A stretch of 64,000 nucleotides of DNA from Distichodus sexfasciatus (Eukaryota > Chordata > Actinopteri > Characiformes > Distichodontidae): NCBI GenBank assembly GCA_032718565.1, contig JAVGVS010000005.1, forward strand, positions 963,501 through 1,027,500. Reading direction: 5' to 3'. Shown piece by piece: positions 1 to 11,907 of this stretch. The notes under the pieces are model-generated. The model saw only the letters and a list, made by a program, of their open reading frames with translations. It did no database searches and was not told the origin of the DNA. A program made the translations under genes and the position numbers. How positions within the stretch are numbered: position 1 is the first letter of the stretch; each line of letters opens with the position of its first letter.

Positions 1-3000
1 GGGAATAATAGCAAGGCATTCTTACACCAATGCATGTCACTATCAGGGTCCAGCCATCCGGTTTTAGTGTCCCGATATGACTCATGTTGGTGAAATGATG
101 ACCTAGGGTGACTTATCTTTTCTGCTTAAGATCTTGTTATCTATAGGAAGATGGATCTATATGGCAATGTGGACATTGCCAGACGTCATAGTGTCTGAGC
201 TTTAAAGCTATTCATGAAATATTTACACACAAGATGATGAGCTATAACTGAACCTTTTCTGAACACCCACACCAACACCACCCCCACCCCCCCACCCTGT
301 CTGTGCGTGTATTACGCATATGGCCAGTCAATTTTCCTCTCATGAAAACATCTGTTCTTGCACACACCCCGCAGCCCTTGCATTTGTGGCAATGAGTGGT
401 AAAAATAACCTCATATGGCATGTGGTATAATGCAAAACATCCAGTGAATGCTTGTCACAGATACAATGAGCAAGCTAATAAAAACACAGCATGTACCCTT
501 TTATGGAACCAAGCATACAGAGAGTCCAACTAATGTCCACACTGTTCCCCTGTAAAGAGTTGTTTCACAGTTTAAGAAAAAAAGAAAAATGTAAAAAGCA
601 CAAGCTATGTAACCTTCAATATCAGACTCAGGTATCAGGCTCTGGTCCCTCTGCCAGTCAGGGGCCTCTGGAGCCATGTTCATGGAGTCATCCATCACAG
701 GCCATAATGGAGAGTTTTTGGAGCAGTCTCTGGCAGACTGTGTTAAACCACAGTGATGACAGCTATCTACTCTCCCCAGCTAGGCTACCATCATCTCTCT
801 AAGCATTCAATGAGTATCACAAATTCCCTACTTATACTTCTCAACCCCCCCCACTACTCATACTACCCCCCCATACTACTCATACTCCTCCATCCCCCCC
901 GATCAGTGACTGATCAGTGTGTTTGAAGTAAAAACATCTGACATCTCTCTGCTTCACATGCCAAGTGTAATGTGCATGTGTAAAAAATCACAAACAATAA
1001 AATATTGAGATATATTTAGCACTGAAGTGACTAAGGGGAAGGGGATAAGGAGATATTAATATCCCCCCCCCCCCTTCAGCCACTAACTGATTTAGCATAT
1101 GATTTGAGGCTCCATGGCCCCATGTTTATGGGTTAGGCGTGAGGGCCGGCAGATCTGGCAGTATTAGGGTCTCTCACGGGTGGCCTGGCTACAGCCAGCT
1201 ATTGAGGTCCACCACACCCCACTGCTTTCATAGCTCTGCACACGGTGGTTTGATCAAAGACTGCACCTTGCCTCTGCTCCATTTGAGGGTAACTTGTGGT
1301 GGTGGTCATGTGTTGGTGACCATATTGGGGATCAGAATAACAGGTGAGTCTAAAAACAGTGCCATCACTGTGGGGCTCCAGAGCAAATCTCTAAACCCAA
1401 GTTGCTCCAGACAGACTGTCCTTTTGATAAGTAAATCTAAGAAACTCCGGATGAGAGTATGTGATAAATACCACAAATGTAAATGCAATTGAGATGCGTC
1501 TAGTCATACATTTTTCTACATTAAGAAACCGTATAAGGCATCACATTCTGAAGGTAATTCGGTGTCAACATATTTCACAACTTCTGTTATTCTGTAAACA
1601 AGAGTTGTCATATTTTACTAACAAGCAAAGTTTAGCATCAGCATCAGACAGACAAAATATAGAAAATCCCGTATGACAATTTTGACAATTGTTCTCACAG
1701 TTGACACTTAAAATTTGTTCAACATACTGACACATAATATACATTCAACAAAAATCACTCTAATGTGGTTGTATAGCCTGGTTAACAATATAGTGGCACT
1801 GTCTTGGAAGGAAACAGTGCCAAATATTGTTGAGTAAAACATATAACAATGCATCATTGACTTCACATTCGACAAAAATAAGCTATAATTTAGTTGCTTT
1901 CTAATGTGCTATTTGTTTTCCGAATGTGAAGTCAGTACTGCATTCGCCATAATTTAGTTGCTTTCTAACGTGCCTAATTTTTGTCAAATACAGTATTTAC
2001 TTCACATTCGGCAAAATTAGGTACGCCACAAAGCAACTTAATGATGCCTCCTTAAAGTCTTTTCCAAAGCGCTGGTCCTACATAGACAATTGCCACGAGA
2101 GTGAAACGCAGCCAATTAAAAACCTTCTTGCGAGGGTAGTAGGCGCAGTTGTCCTGTCCACTTTCGTTCTAGTTTTGATTTTGTACCATATATAGCAAAG
2201 TGAACTACTCAGATCAACAATAATGCGACATCAGAGCTCATCAAATAATTTATCGGATTTGTCGTTGCATTAAAACTCTGCTCTTGAGGCTAATACATAG
2301 AAAAAGACCGAAAATATAAGACTGGACAAATTACTATTATCTATTATTTTTGCTTCTTGATGAACAACTGAATGATGTGAATACTACTCTGAAATTGCAA
2401 GACGTAAGAAGCCTTTCTTATTAATTTTATTTAATTATATTTTATATAATAAATAATATTCAATTGTTCAATTAAATAAAACGTGCACAGAAAGACCAAA
2501 AGGCTTCAACTGTGTAATCTGGAGACAGGTCGTCTCGTCTCCCTATGTACGTGTACATAGTTTAAATGACAGTTTACTTTGACTTCTTTTGCGTGATACC
2601 ATAATATAACAAAATGTTTTTATTTCATTTATTTGTACGTGTTTTGTTTTCTTAGGTTGCACGAAGTTTAATATACATTCTATATGTTTGATTTAATTTT
2701 TTTTCCATAATTAACTGACAATACTTATTTAATTAGAATGGTGTAACCGTTTTAGGGAGAGCGCTTTAGCTATATAGTCAGTGCAGTGTTTTCTAAAAAC
2801 AATTTTTTTCTGAGTCGTTTGCAGAGTAAAAGTGTTACATGCGTGCTTTAAAGGCACTTCTTTTAAAGGCACTTTAACAAATCTCAGGTGTTCTTTGGAG
2901 ACTCCATGCTACGGAATATCAAACAATGAAAAAATCTAGACAGATATTTCTTTAATTCTCCGTAAAGCGAAAGGGGTATTTAGCCTTATTGTGAGACACT

Positions 3001-5560
3001 GGAATTTCCTTTCAGAAATATGTCACTCGACAGGTTATTAGATTGGAACATTCAAAATGCATGTCTTATTTATGACAGACCTTTGCAAATACATTAAACA
3101 ATACCTGAATATGTATTAGGAACGATGTCATAGAATTATCATGTTTTGTGACCCTCTAAAAATAATTTCAAAGAATTAGTCGCAAACCCCAAAGAGACAC
3201 ATCCCAGAGACAACTAACAGCTAAAGCCTGTTGAAAAAAAGATAGAAAATATCCCACGAAAAGACGTGTAAACGTGGAGGTTAAGAAGTTATCATAGACA
3301 GGTTCTCTGGTTACAGCGGGAGATTACACCACCATCAGACTCACTCTCTGTCTAACCCGGCGCTTCAGCAGTAGCTTAAGAAAAAGGCCCCGCTACACTT
3401 TAAACAGGACTGTTTTTATGATGCTGATCCCAACGTCACTGATAACAAAGACACACGTATCGTTCAGGCGTATCGTAATTTGACCTATACCGAACACCCA
3501 AAGGCATAACTTTGGAACTAACATGATGGGAATATCTGATTGAGATCCTCATACATTTGATAAAATTATATTATTTTGGGATTTCTATTGGCCAGTTTTG
3601 ATTATTGCGGGTGATAAATGCCCATCCCCCATAACCTACTCCCAATTTAAGAGCGTCTGGGTCGCCTCTCGCTTCGACCGGCCATGTCATAGTTTAGTCT
3701 GTCTCCACTTCACGAAGCTACAAAGTGACTTGTCCAAGAGTCCCATAACAGCCAGGAGAGCTTATAATGCTCTAAAGCAGCTGTGTTCGCCCTTTTTTGT
3801 CTGTCAAAATGAAACTCGAGAGAAAAGCACTTGGTGATGACTGTTTCTGCAGTTACTCTCTCATTCGTCACTCATTCACAGAACAATGATGCCAAGACCG
3901 TGTTTCTGAATGACACCGGACAGCACACTTCTCCACCACAACAGCCTTCTCAAAATAAACCGCAAAAGTAAACAGCAAATGAAGGAGTCCACTTAATAAT
4001 GGCTACACAGTGGACAAGATTTCGTAAATCACTATAGGAAATGTTAAAAGTCTTACTGCACAGCATCATGTACACTCTCAGTTGTGAGAGAATGTCTTTT
4101 TCTTGGGAGTAGAGTCAAGCAAAATTAGATGTTAAATAAAATCAGTTTAAAGAAAGAAACCTATTTGTCTTAAAATACAATGCTATCCCCTTAGTGGACA
4201 ATACATGAATTGGAGACCTTTAAAATAAAACAAAAAAGAATGTTAAAGAAAACATTTAATTTTGTTATAACCTGTTATATCTTAACAATGACAGAAAGTT
4301 AAGGGTTGTGAAGCTTTGAGTTGAGTTTTGGAGGACTTACTCCTTGCGTACTCCATACAGAAGGCAGCATAATTTTACGGGTAAAAATCTTGAAATCTTA
4401 AGGCTTTTAGAGGGTTTATTTTCTCCTGCGACCCTGCAATACAATGTCACCCAAAATGCTGCTATAACAAATGGCGTCATATTAGCGCCCTCTTGCGTTC
4501 TAATAGTGGAAGAGCGGTCAAATTTCGGCAATAAGCTAGATTGATCAAACAAACCTGAACTAACACACAAACGTACCCAAACGTGAACGACATCGGTCTT
4601 TACTTTACAGCATTTTGTTCTGGTAGAATTGTCCCTTAAACCCAGTTAAAGACGAAAATATCTCGTGAAAAAAAATCTTTGGTATTTTAGTTTGATTTTT
4701 ATAAGTGCTCGTAAATATATGTTTATATATACAACCAACAGTGCAATACGTTGTTTTTTTTAAGAAAAAACAAAGTTCAAAACTCTCAGATATCCTATAA
4801 ATTCAGTACACATCTCACATTATGTCTAGAATATTAATGCCCAAACCTACAACCCACAGATTAATGAATTGTCTTTTGTAAATAATATCTCTTTCATTCT
4901 TTGGTCTAAGATTTATTTTTAAGGCTCTTATAAGTTTTGGCACATCAGTACTATATCTGAGTTCAGCTTAAGGATGACATAGGATGAAATAATAGACAGA
5001 AATGATAATGATCTGTTGTTTGCATTACTTAAAGGCTTGCTTGCCATTTCTGTTTATGGTTCTATAGTGGAAAAAGAATCATTACTCTGGGCCTTTAGAA
5101 GATGTCAGGTTAAATAATGACAGGGGAGTTCAGGATTTAGATGAGCAGGCAGGTAGAAGAGAGAAAACAATAGATCAATAGGTCAATTTTGTCACCAAAA
5201 AGCAAGCAGTAGGGCAAACCTGCTCCGTTTCTGCACATCTTCAAGCCATGTGAACTGCATTTTAAGCTACTACTGCATGTTTGCTTTAGTAAGCTAAATC
5301 TGGCGTAATGTAGCCGGCTGCGTCTGGTAGCCTCTCTGCATGTCAGAGCTTCAAGCTCCTGCTCTCTTGCCATCAGACAAAATTATAGCGATTTCTGCCA
5401 ACATATTTAAAGTGGTTATTTACATTAGTATATTAGAGATCAAACTGAATTGGTAAAATAGTTTCGTTTTATAAACAAAGCAGGATGCAGTTAGAGGGGC
5501 CTGGTCAAGGCCCCTTTACATGAGAAGAAAGGGAGGGAGAGGGAGTGAGCGGTCATCACA
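1..5560. other. Intergenic region upstream of scrg1, no gene recognised
   Basis: No open frame here resembles a known protein and no convincing exon was seen on either strand. The stretch is AT-rich, with C-runs near 280-300, 845-900 and 1063-1075 and a palindromic repeat at 1851-2047. In human the neighbour beyond SCRG1 on this side is HAND2, so distal hand2 regulatory DNA could lie here. That is inference from gene order only. Confidence 0.5.
1851..2047. repeat. Small MITE-like element built of nested inverted and direct repeats
   Basis: The block is bounded by GCATCATT (1851-1858) and its inverse AATGATGC (2040-2047). Inside, TGACTTCACATTCG is followed about 60 bp later by its inverse and again by a forward copy near 1998. 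The phrase ATAATTTAGTTGCTTTCTAA occurs twice about 64 bp apart. No coding capacity is seen. It looks like a short non-autonomous DNA element or a rearranged hairpin repeat. The family was not recognised. Confidence 0.45.
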
Positions 5561-5577
5561 CTCAGGAGTGATATAAG
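5474..5577 (+). promoter_or_regulatory. scrg1: scrg1 core promoter: TATA box and upstream SOX-like site
   Basis: TATAAG lies at 5572-5577, about 30 bp before the probable start of a short non-coding first exon that ends with the donor CAG|GTAAGC at 5668/5669. AACAAAG, a SOX-family core, lies at 5474-5480, about 95 bp upstream of the TATA box. SCRG1 is linked to chondrogenesis, so SOX9 control would make sense, but the single motif is only suggestive. Confidence 0.5.
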
Positions 5578-5599
5578 GAGCCCACTGTGTAAGCCTTTA

Positions 5600-5668
5600 A
5601 CTCAATTGGAACTGGAACTGAGACATTCACCACAACCCGGCACTCACTCTCACCACACACATATGCAG
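5600..5668 (+). other. scrg1: scrg1 exon 1 (5' UTR), start approximate
   Basis: The exon follows the TATA-like box by about 25-30 bp and ends in a strong donor (CAG|GTAAGC). The 288-bp intron 1 runs to the acceptor TTGCAG at 5951-5956. There is no in-frame ATG linked to the protein, so it is read as 5' UTR. The 5' end is an estimate. Confidence 0.55.
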
Positions 5669-5965
5669 GTAAGCTGGCAATAAAATACTGGCATCATATG
5701 TCATTTATATCTTGAGGTTTATTAATATATACAGTAGAGCATTTTGCTCACACACACACACACACGCACACACACACACTTATATATTTAAATTTAATCT
5801 AATATATTTAATTAAATTTTACCAATAAAAAACAAGGTGTAAAATAATATACATTTAGTAAAATAATAATGATAATAATGAGGACATCCATGATTTAAAG
5901 TAAATAAATAAATAAATAAATAAATAATGCTAATTTCCTTTACTAATTGCTTGCAGGACCTGAAA

Positions 5966-6886
5966 ATGAAATTTGTAATCATTGTGGCCATTCTCTCTCT
6001 TGGGCTGTGTGACAGTAAAGCAATTCCCTCTGACCGCCTTGCCTGTTACAGGAAGGTTCTGAGGGATAGAGACTATCATAACGTTGCCACCGATTTTGAA
6101 AGTCTGATACCCATCGACTCCCTGCAAAACCATTATTGGGAAGACAGCATGTGTGACGTGGTCTGCTATTGTAATTTCAGAGAACTGCTGTGTTGCCTGA
6201 GGTAACTGCGCCTTTTGACCACAAGGCGGAGACAGTGACAGCTTGAATACGGAGTCCATCAGGATACCATACCTGCTATTTCAGAGTCTCTGCAGTCTTT
6301 ACAGAGCACCTTTCCACTTCTTATTAGTTCTGTCATGTTACTACCGGTCGTGAGTGGAATGCAAAATGAATGGCAACTAAAAGAATATTTTTAAGATCAA
6401 TAAAAAGGCAATGCAGATAATTTTGGCCTAAGTACCAAAAATAAAATTGGATATCACATGAATATGTCAACCTGAATTTATAAGGCAAAGTTTTGTTGGA
6501 GGTGCTGATTGTAGCCTTAGGAAACCAGTTCATTTTGAGCTAGTTCGCAAGCACCCTCCATGTGTAATAACTTGTAAACATTCAGAATACGGAATTCTCT
6601 GGTTATGTACACAACTTGTACATGTTTTTTTTCTGATTTCCGGCACCAGCTGGGTCTTACTAGCATGTCTATATACACACCAATCCACTGTGTAAACTGT
6701 ACTGCATCAAAGTTAATTTGCACATTGCAAATTAACTTTGATGCAGTATAATTTATATTAAAAAATAAAATCAAGGAAACCATTTCCAGGATGCACAAGT
6801 TTTCCCACAGGGATGTCTTCTTTGGACCAAGAATCTCCTTTGTGATACCATGCAAAACAACTGAGCTTGACCAGAGAGTGAATTAA
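5966..6886 (+). CDS. scrg1: scrg1, stimulator of chondrogenesis 1 (small secreted cysteine-rich protein)
   Basis: The coding sequence is join(5966..6201, 6811..6886), 103 codons; human SCRG1 has 98. Residues 1 to about 20 form a hydrophobic signal peptide. The mature part keeps the family marks: the DRLACYRK segment, a central acidic region, the CYCNFRELLCC cluster, and in the last exon DVFFGPRISFVIPC. Exon 1 of the coding part ends in phase 2 at CTGAG|GTAACT. The last exon starts after TTTTCCCACAG, and the split codon AGG (Arg79) joins them in frame. ATG 5966 is chosen because an acceptor at 5956 removes the more upstream ATG. The small last exon sits about 610 bp downstream. SCRG1 is reported in cartilage and mesenchymal cells and acts outside the cell. 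Gene order next to hmgb2 and galnt7 supports orthology. Confidence 0.92.
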
Positions 6887-8353
6887 ATGTGTGTTATCTT
6901 GAAGGGACTCTCCAAATTCCCCAAGCAGTAAAAAAAATGGAGCAACAACCCGTAATACACAGAGCAATGCAAAAGCTGCCAAGAACTAATGTGGCCCATT
7001 TTGAGTAAATGTAATATTCTTGCTTGAATTATATGTAATTGTGGTTAAATGACTGTTACATAAATATACTACAGCATTGAATAGGCCTCCTTTCTGGTTA
7101 TTGTTTTGTAAACATCTGAAACTGTTGTGTGGAAGTGAAGGAGAAACTTCAAAGCCTTTAAATAATAACATTCTGCCTTTGTTAAAAATTAATATCAAAT
7201 GTCTAACTGACAATCACCAGTTAATTCACCTAATTAAAATGTCTAGTACTGCTCTTTAAATCACTGGGGTTATGTGTGTGTTTTTCTTGTTTGTTTTTGC
7301 TTAGCATTGTGGCCAGTTTTCTAATTTCATTTATCAGACATGGCTGAATCTACTTATCAGCTAATGTCAGGTTTAGTAGGTATGATGCAGCAAGGAAAAT
7401 TTGCCAAACTGTTCTAGAGACCACCCCTCCACATGACCAGAATGGGACGTCCCTATTAAAATGTTAGGTATTTATTCATATTCTTAAAGATATTTAATAC
7501 TTACATGAGATGCTATATAATAATACAAGATTTATTAAAACTTACCTCTGTATGATAAATGATCACAAAACATTTTTTAATCTGCACAGTGACTAAAATA
7601 TTTCTACAAAAAAGATGTCTCAGTTAGTTAGATAATTCTAGCCCAAACACAGTTAAAGTACAAGAAAGTGACATTCAGACTGGTCATCACATTTGGTTTA
7701 AATTATCTGTGAAAAATCTTGCTTTGTAAAACATCCCCCGAGGATTCAGACTGGCCTGGTTGCCCCTATACACCTTTTGTACCCTCTGAAAAACTCTTCG
7801 CTGCAGTCATTCAAGCACAACGTGCCAACTTCAAAGTGTCCGAACACCTCACACTGCCTGTGGGGCTTTCTATTGTAACACTCTATTGGGTAGCCATTAT
7901 TGGGGGTCTGTCCCCGGTGACCAAGAAAGCTGACAAATGAGAAGTGTTTTTCCACCTATTTTAAACACATGGGCTTGAGGTAACAGTGTTATGTTAATTG
8001 ATATCTGGTTGCTTTAGCATGTGAGAAAGTACTTCATTGAGAGTTATGAGTATCCATTACTCAGTCTCCAGGTGGAGCAACTTAACTACTTAAAGGATTA
8101 AGTCAAAGGGATGTTCTGGTCTATTAAGGTTTGATTTATTGTTTCAGATAGTTATTTTGTAACTGTATGAAAAATTGGTCTAACATCTACCAAAAATAAG
8201 AATGTCATTAAATGACTAAAAATAATATTTTTGCATCAGAACAATGCATTCAAATATTTAGCAGCAGTAGACGTTATTAAATGAGCAATTAAAGCAACTA
8301 CAGTAAGTCATGAAGAATTAGAAACATTTACAGAACAAATAGAATAAACTTAC

Positions 8354-8396
8354 CTTAAAGTCATTTTCAGCTACAGCAAGGTCCTGGGTGCTGGTG
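8354..8396 (-). other. Orphan exon-like segment (43 nt) with strong splice sites
   Basis: On the minus strand a long polypyrimidine run and TACTTCAG precede 43 nt that end in AAG|GTAAGT. One frame reads TSTQDLAVAENDFK, faintly like the S-x-Q-x-L-x-x-x-x-x-x-F stretch of endophilin-B BAR domains. No flanking exon of such a gene was found, so it may be a chance splice pair, a non-coding RNA exon or a relic. Confidence 0.2.
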
Positions 8397-8675
8397 CTGA
8401 AGTAAAAAAAAAAAAAAAGACTTTTGTATTAACGCAAATCATGAACACTTAAAGCAATGTCTGTATTTTAAACAAACCAAATTAACCGGTATTATAAGTT
8501 AGACTGGCAGATAAATATCTTGGATAATAGCTTTTGTTTTCGTATCCGACTAATTATAACCATGATTCTGAAATACTTTTAATCAGCTGATGAGTTAATA
8601 CGGATGTCTACAATTTCAAATAGCGATTAGAATGCTTAAGTGTGTTACAGCTTTCTATGACTGACATATAACATC

Positions 8676-8748
8676 TCCTCTTCTTACTTATTCGGCTTTT
8701 CCCTTCAGGGGTCGCCACAGCGAATCATCTGTCTCCATTTAGTCCTAT
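8676..8748. mobile_element. 5'-truncated retroposon tail with 14-bp target duplication
   Basis: A 73-bp segment containing the common fish repeat phrase GGGTCGCCACAGCGAATCAT is flanked on both sides by TGACATATAACATC (8662-8675 and 8749-8762). The perfect 14-bp direct repeats are what target-primed reverse transcription leaves, so this is a very short LINE- or SINE-derived insertion. Confidence 0.65.
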
Positions 8749-9666
8749 TGACATATAACATCGGTAGACTTAACTTAATGTTTAAACTCGTTTTAAGAGT
8801 TGCTGCAATAAACTGAAATAAAGATGCAAGGCTTTAAACAATCCTGTTTAGATTGTCCTGGTTTTTATTCAGTGACGTTCGCTCAGCGTGAAGTCTGTGT
8901 TTGGGGCAGGGTGTAGGTTTATTAACATTATTAAAGCCTTCGAACTTCTTGAATAACACTGTGCCTGCTCAGCTCATCGCGACGCCCAGCTGTCAGCCTT
9001 TTGTTCCTCAGTTTGGCTTTTCGCGCCATTAATCCAAGTGCAACACACAATATGGTACGTCTGAAGACTAACAGTAGGTTGCCTGCTTTAACTACAACGT
9101 TCCTTCTCCTGTGATTTATTAATTTTAGTGAATTTTACATTTGTCAGACTCTCAGACAAATAACAAAATCAAAAGCCAATAAACTACTATGACAACCGAG
9201 GGCAAGATTATTGGACTTTACCGCCTACTAGTTTGAACCCATTTTCTAACCAATGGTAAATAAGAAGGTTTAAATCGTCATCTATTCTACGCTGAAATAT
9301 CTTCCTTCACCAAGGTACTGTTCTACATCGCTAGCAAAAATGTCTTAAGCCCTAGGTAGTGTACTACATCTCCAAAATGAAAGCTTTACACGTTCTCCAT
9401 CATTTTAGACAAGTTTATTTATATGGCACATGTTCATACACAATGTGATTAAATGTAAAGTGAAACGTTGGACAGAAGTAATAAAGTTTTTTTTTCTTAC
9501 TAAATTACAGAGAGCAAGTATTGCAAAGACAAAAGTCTAATGAGGTCAAAGGAGAACAGTGCATGTTTTAGCTGTACACCATATGTCCTGTTAAAAATTG
9601 TTCCGGGTTGAACGTACCGCACTACATAGGGGTGAAAAACAATTTCGGTTTCGCCCAATATTTTAG

Positions 9667-9947
9667 CCAATGACAAATAAGAGGCTTTTAACCGACAGCT
9701 GGGCGTTAATCTCTTGTTTCTCTCCCGTGAGGGAAACTTGACTGTTGCGGAGATCATCCAATGGCAACGCGCTGTTCCTCTGCGTACACGGCATTTTCAA
9801 ATTTGAATGATTTCCAGCCAATCACGTAAATGGTTTTGCCCCAAACAGCCACATCCCCGCCTACGAAAAAGCGGAACCGGCCAATGACAGCGTGTCGTAG
9901 GGGGTCCGTTTACTACGCTGAGTGCGCGGCCAGAGACACGGGCCAAT
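9667..9947 (+). promoter_or_regulatory. hmgb2: hmgb2 promoter: five same-strand CCAAT boxes and a CHR-like palindrome
   Basis: CCAAT occurs on the + strand at 9667, 9758, 9818, 9881 and 9943, the last four 60, 63 and 62 bp apart. Between the second and third box lies the 12-bp palindrome TTCAAATTTGAA (9796-9807), which holds TTTGAA, the cell-cycle homology region (CHR) core, on both strands. NF-Y boxes plus a CHR are typical of genes switched on in G2/M, and HMGB2 is a proliferation gene. Binding is inferred, not shown. Confidence 0.65.
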
Positions 9948-10029
9948 GAAGGTTGTACGTCGCCAAGACCTTGAGGGAGGGGCCTGAAGGCATTTAATCA
10001 AGCTTGTATGACGCAAACACATACACACA

Positions 10030-10089
10030 AAATAGTACGTGAGAAGTTCTGCCTGCATTCGTCGATTAGAAGTGAGTGTGTGTATACAG
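10030..10089 (+). other. hmgb2: hmgb2 exon 1 (5' UTR), start approximate
   Basis: A non-coding exon ends at TATACAG|GTAAGAG (10089/10090). The 810-bp intron 1 ends at GACTTTCAG (10899). The transcription start is inferred to lie near 10,020-10,040, about 85-90 bp after the last CCAAT box. Confidence 0.6.
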
Positions 10090-10911
10090 GTAAGAGCGTC
10101 CTCGTTATATTTTTTGAATGTAAGTTTGTTTTATTTTCCATTTAAATCTTACGTGACCACGTTAAACTGTCGGTATGTTTTTTTTTTCTGTAATTATTGC
10201 AAGTCAGCGGTTAAATTGACCGTGTTATGTAATGTTAATTTTAAACATATGAGGGGAAAACTGATACAACCAAGGGCAATTTAGTTTAACACAGTTTCAT
10301 TCTTAATAATGATCATTTTCTTATAAGTTATATTTGAACCTCGGTTAATTTATTCCAAGTGTTAAAGTTAGGGGAAATCTAATAAAGTTATATTAAACGT
10401 GTGTCTTTAAGTTTATGCGTACTTGAAACAACCGGGGGGAAATGCTTTATGTAGCACACCAGACGACAGCAGCTTAACCAGAAGCCAAAGTTGGCTGCCA
10501 GCTTATCCAGTCATGACTGGTTTGGTTTTGCTTAACGCGAGTTCGCAAGGCCGCGTGAGGGACTCAGATAAACTACGAGCACGAACTATCGAGTTGCTAA
10601 GACGAGGACACGAGGTCCTAAACTTAAATTTACAGAACGTTTTCGAATAATGTTCTATAGTTTTTATACATCTTATTTCTCCTTCAAATAGGTCTGCAGA
10701 TTTAGGCGGGAAACAAAATGGAGGGGCGCTATTGTTCTGGCTGCGTCCGAACGCAGGAACTTGATCGGATTTAACTTAAGCTGTTGCATAGTTCAGCTGG
10801 CTTGCGGGTGGATAGAGAACACGGAGTTAAATCCGTTTCATACACAGTGTTTTTGTTTGTGGTTCTTAACTTTTAAAAAATGTAATAATTGACTTTCAGA
10901 CTTTTGCCGCC

Positions 10912-11907
10912 ATGGGGAAAGATCCTAATAAGCCGAGAGGAAAGACTTCGTCCTACGCCTTCTTTGTGCAGACCTGCCGGGAAGAGCACAAGAAAAAACA
11001 CCCCGGAACCTCGGTGAACTTTGCCGAGTTCTCCAAGAAGTGCGCCGAGAGATGGAAGGTGAGTTTTGCCGCCTTTACGGGCAGTTTTGAGGCCTGTATT
11101 TTGTTTTTGTTGTATTTTCCGTAGGGTGGTTGTTAAGGGGCGGGGTGAGCGCGTTGCTGAGTGGGCGGGGCGTTGGGTTGGAGAGGCGGGGCTTTCCCGA
11201 GGCGTAGCGTGTCTAATCAGGTTTACTGTTTTTCAGACCATGTCTCCTAAGGAGAAGACGAAGTTTGAGGAAATGGCCAAAACCGACAAGGTTAGGTATG
11301 ACAGAGAGATGAAAAACTATGTGCCACCTAAAGGTGCAAAGAAGGGAAAGAAGAAGAAGGATCCAAATGCCCCAAAGAGGCCACCGTAAGTACAAGTTCA
11401 ACTTAATATTCACAGCAGCTTCAGTTTCTGCTTGTTGAAGTGAACCTGGCCATTAAAACAAATTACTTTTCCCCCCCTCTCCTGAAGATCTGCTTTCTTT
11501 GTCTTTTGCTCTGACCATCGTCCAAAAGTGAAGGACGACAACCCGGGCATCTCCATTGGAGACATTGCCAAGAAACTTGGTGACATGTGGTCCAAACTGT
11601 CTGCCAAGGAGAAATCTCCATATGAGCAGAAGGCCATGAAGCTCAAGGAGAAGTATGAAAAGGTAAAGACAAAGTAAACGCAGCTTAATATTTGTATTGC
11701 ACAATGTATCAGTAAATTAACAATGGCCGTTTTGAATTTAAGGACGTTGCTGCATACCGTGCCAAGGGTGGAAAGGCAGATGGTGCAAAGAAGGGCGGAC
11801 CTGGTCGGCCAGCGGGCAAGAAAGCAGAAGCCACAGACGATGATGACGAGGATGAGGACGAAGACGAGGATGAGGACGAAGAGGACGAGGATGAGGATGA
11901 TGACTAA
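10912..11907 (+). CDS. hmgb2: hmgb2, high mobility group box 2 (chromatin DNA-bending protein)
   Basis: The coding sequence is join(10912..11058, 11237..11385, 11488..11662, 11743..11907), 211 codons plus stop; human HMGB2 has 209 aa. The ATG sits in a perfect Kozak context (GCCGCCATGG). HMG box A spans about residues 8-78, a Lys-rich linker follows, and box B spans about 95-163 (PNAPKRPP onward). Next comes a basic stretch. The last 23 residues (189-211) are all Asp or Glu, the acidic tail. The redox cysteines are present at 22, 44 and 106. The protein binds and bends DNA without sequence specificity in the nucleus and is secreted as an alarmin in vertebrates. All introns are short (80-178 bp). 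The choice of hmgb2 over hmgb1 rests on the short tail and on synteny with galnt7 and scrg1. It is probably the hmgb2a copy of teleosts, which cannot be proven here. Confidence 0.95.

Larger units (their letters stand above)
6887..9650. other. scrg1-hmgb2 intergenic region; expected sap30 slot looks empty
   Basis: This covers the scrg1 3' UTR, end not defined, and spacer DNA. In human, SAP30 lies divergently between SCRG1 and HMGB2. Reading the minus strand here I found no segment resembling the SAP30 zinc-finger or Sin3-binding exons. A 73-bp retroposon tail (8676-8748) and one orphan exon-like segment (8354-8396) are the only structured items seen. An E2F-like TTTCGCGCC lies near 9018. Confidence 0.5.

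Noticed and set aside
7719..7940. 73-codon + strand frame downstream of scrg1
   Set aside because: It has no recognised domain and no convincing splice sites linking it to scrg1, whose end is defined by exon 3. Possibly 3' UTR or an unknown repeat.
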